From Parabacteroides goldsteinii (lineage in GTDB: Bacteria > Bacteroidota > Bacteroidia > Bacteroidales > Tannerellaceae), in assembly GCF_015550595.1 (NCBI RefSeq), contig NZ_JADNBB010000021.1, positions 1-64,000 on the forward strand: DNA of 64,000 nt, in the 5' to 3' direction. The number at the start of each line of letters is the position of its first letter. Position 1 is the stretch's first letter. A program made the position numbers and the translations under genes. Below the pieces are notes generated by a model that was given only the letters and a program-made list of their open reading frames with translations, made no database searches and was not told where the DNA came from. Below, one piece after another: positions 62,841 to 64,000 of the stretch.

Positions 62841-62874
62841 GGAAAAGAGGAGACTTACAAAAGTGCCTCTTTCC
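62841..62874 (-). terminator. possible terminator of nfo
   Basis: GGAAAAGAGG and CCTCTTTCC arms pair with a bulge eight bases after the nfo stop; there is no clear T-run, so the call is weak. Confidence 0.4.
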
Positions 62875-62882
62875 CTATTATA

Positions 62883-63719
62883 TTATAAAGTATACAAATA
62901 ACTGATTTCCTCGGCCCAGATCGATTCATCGGGAGTTTCCAGGATCAGTGGTATATCGTCGAAACGAGGATCCTGCATCAACATAGTGAAAGTTGTCAGT
63001 CCCATCACTCCTTTTCCTATGCTATCGTGCCGGTCTACACGTGTGGCCAGGTCTTTCTTCGAGTCGTTGATATGCATTCCACGCAGATAGGAAAAACCGA
63101 TCACCTCGTCGAAATGGCGGAAGGTCTCCGTAAATCCCTGCTCGGTCTTGATATCGTATCCGGCAGCCAGCGTATGGGCGGTATCGATACAGACACCTAC
63201 ACGCGACTTGTCTTCCACCTTATCGATAATAGCTGCTATCTGTTCGAACGTATATCCCAGATTGGTGCCCTGACCGGCCGTGTTCTCAATAACGGCACAT
63301 ACTCCGGTAGTCTGTTCCAATGTCCAGTTGATGGATTCGGCAATACGTGCCAGGCAATCGTCGACAGACAGTTGGTTCAGGTGACTTCCCGGATGGAAAT
63401 TAAGGCGGTCTAACTCCAGTTGTTCACAACGCTGCATCTCATCCAGAAAGGCTTCACGCGATTTCTGCAATCCTTCGGGTTCGGGATGTCCCAGATTGAT
63501 CAGGTAACTGTCGTGAGGAAGGATGTGCTTCGCTTCATAGCCAAACTCCTGACAACGTTCTTTAAAAAGAGAGATACTTTTCTTTGTCAACGGAGAAGAT
63601 TTCCACTGACGTTGGTTTCGGGTAAAAAGGGCGAAAGCCTTTGCCCCGATAGCCTGAGCGTTCAACGGTGCATTCTCTATCCCACCCGACGCACTTACAT
63701 GAGCTCCTATATATTTCAT
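62883..63719 (-). CDS. nfo: deoxyribonuclease IV (AP endonuclease)
   Basis: The 278-residue zinc enzyme cuts DNA at abasic sites in base excision repair. The xylose-isomerase-like barrel has the three-metal ligands in [28 protein letters not shown] and HINDSK, with [20 protein letters not shown] intact. The length is normal (about 280). The partial thioesterase gene lies 32 bases upstream, likely in one transcript. Confidence 0.96.
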   Translation of the reverse strand: MKYIGAHVSASGGIENAPLNAQAIGAKAFALFTRNQRQWKSSPLTKKSISLFKERCQEFGYEAKHILPHDSYLINLGHPEPEGLQKSREAFLDEMQRCEQLELDRLNFHPGSHLNQLSVDDCLARIAESINWTLEQTTGVCAVIENTAGQGTNLGYTFEQIAAIIDKVEDKSRVGVCIDTAHTLAAGYDIKTEQGFTETFRHFDEVIGFSYLRGMHINDSKKDLATRVDRHDSIGKGVMGLTTFTMLMQDPRFDDIPLILETPDESIWAEEISYLYTL

Positions 63720-63751
63720 CTGTTTTTCTTTTTGCTTTGTTTTTTTATCTA

Positions 63752-64000
63752 CTATTTTTCATCTTCGGTCTTGCATCCGGCAAAATGGAACTGTTCCGTT
63801 GCCTGTTCCTGAGTAACAATAAAATATACGATATCGGCACGCGAACAAAGTTCGTTTTGCGAATTATATATTTCTGTCTCAATAAAAACGGCATTCCGTT
63901 TCCGCTCTTTGATGCGCCCGCGCACCATTAAGCGTGGTTCCCCGGTCGAGAGACTTTTCAGGAAACGTGCATCCAGACGGGAAGTCACTCCCGACGTTTG
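63752..64000 (-). CDS. hotdog-fold thioesterase (PaaI/YbgC-like), partial
   Basis: The frame is open to the window edge, so only the last 82 residues are seen and the start lies beyond 64000. [27 protein letters not shown] is typical of hotdog-fold acyl-CoA thioesterases (a strand-helix-strand pattern with catalytic residues upstream of the window). The C-terminus ends in the acidic GCKTEDEK. The acyl substrate is unknown. Confidence 0.7.
   Translation of the reverse strand, partial: QTSGVTSRLDARFLKSLSTGEPRLMVRGRIKERKRNAVFIETEIYNSQNELCSRADIVYFIVTQEQATEQFHFAGCKTEDEK

Overview
The window is a stretch of ordinary chromosome from a member of the Bacteroidales, most likely Parabacteroides or a close relative. 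The evidence is: many exact matches to the Bacteroidetes -7 promoter element TAnnTTTG about 20-50 bases ahead of start codons; a PorU sortase of the type IX secretion system; polysaccharide-degrading GH2 and GH78 enzymes; an archaeal/eukaryotic-type short ProS; and an enlarged phosphoglycerate kinase. No rRNA, tRNA, insertion sequence, prophage or CRISPR array was found. About 50 protein genes are called, one of them cut by the right window edge.

Layout. 1-7100: a GH2 beta-galactosidase, TspO, an NtrC-type response regulator and a DUF418 membrane protein. 7100-13750: a hybrid histidine kinase with a C-terminal Hpt domain, a lipid A-type phosphoethanolamine transferase and a DUF4838 glycosidase-like protein. 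The kinase, regulator, transferase and DUF418 protein look like one envelope-stress module. 13790-23420: a small orphan, bacterioferritin, DUF456, a short UvrA paralogue, an M24 peptidase, alkaline phosphatase, then pyrBI with a flavin reductase and a barrel protein. 23420-31820: AddB-like nuclease/helicase, aldo/keto reductase, PorU and an aldose epimerase homologue. 31820-34770: a candidate small RNA, the divergent pair threonine dehydrogenase / kbl that converts threonine to glycine, and an unlisted 56-residue ORF. 34970-41660: a PHP phosphatase, the NfeD-flotillin-adenosyltransferase operon, an AlkD-like protein, cobyrinate a,c-diamide synthase and panB. 41800-47000: a barrel protein, a double-GNAT protein with a tRNA-editing domain protein, and a three-gene operon of NEW3-domain protein, ABC ATPase and permease. 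47270-54950: pgk, proS, a GH78 rhamnosidase and a fused ATPase-DUF4435 (TOPRIM-like) protein. 55040-64000: an ArnT-like transferase, a double DUF1080 protein, a HAD phosphatase, a barrel protein, a C69 peptidase, NhaD, endonuclease IV and a partial thioesterase.

The least explained material is mostly non-coding. Two intergenic arrays of short dyads (48642-48703 and 59048-59121) both repeat with centres exactly 22 bp apart, and a third compound palindrome (40741-40783) may be related. A compact promoter-terminator unit on the minus strand at 31851-31933 looks like a roughly 70-nt small RNA with a 19-bp palindrome over its upstream promoter region. The DUF4435 fusion protein (53392-54948) resembles a single-chain version of the ATPase + TOPRIM architecture known from PARIS-type phage defence, but its lone placement among housekeeping genes leaves its role open.
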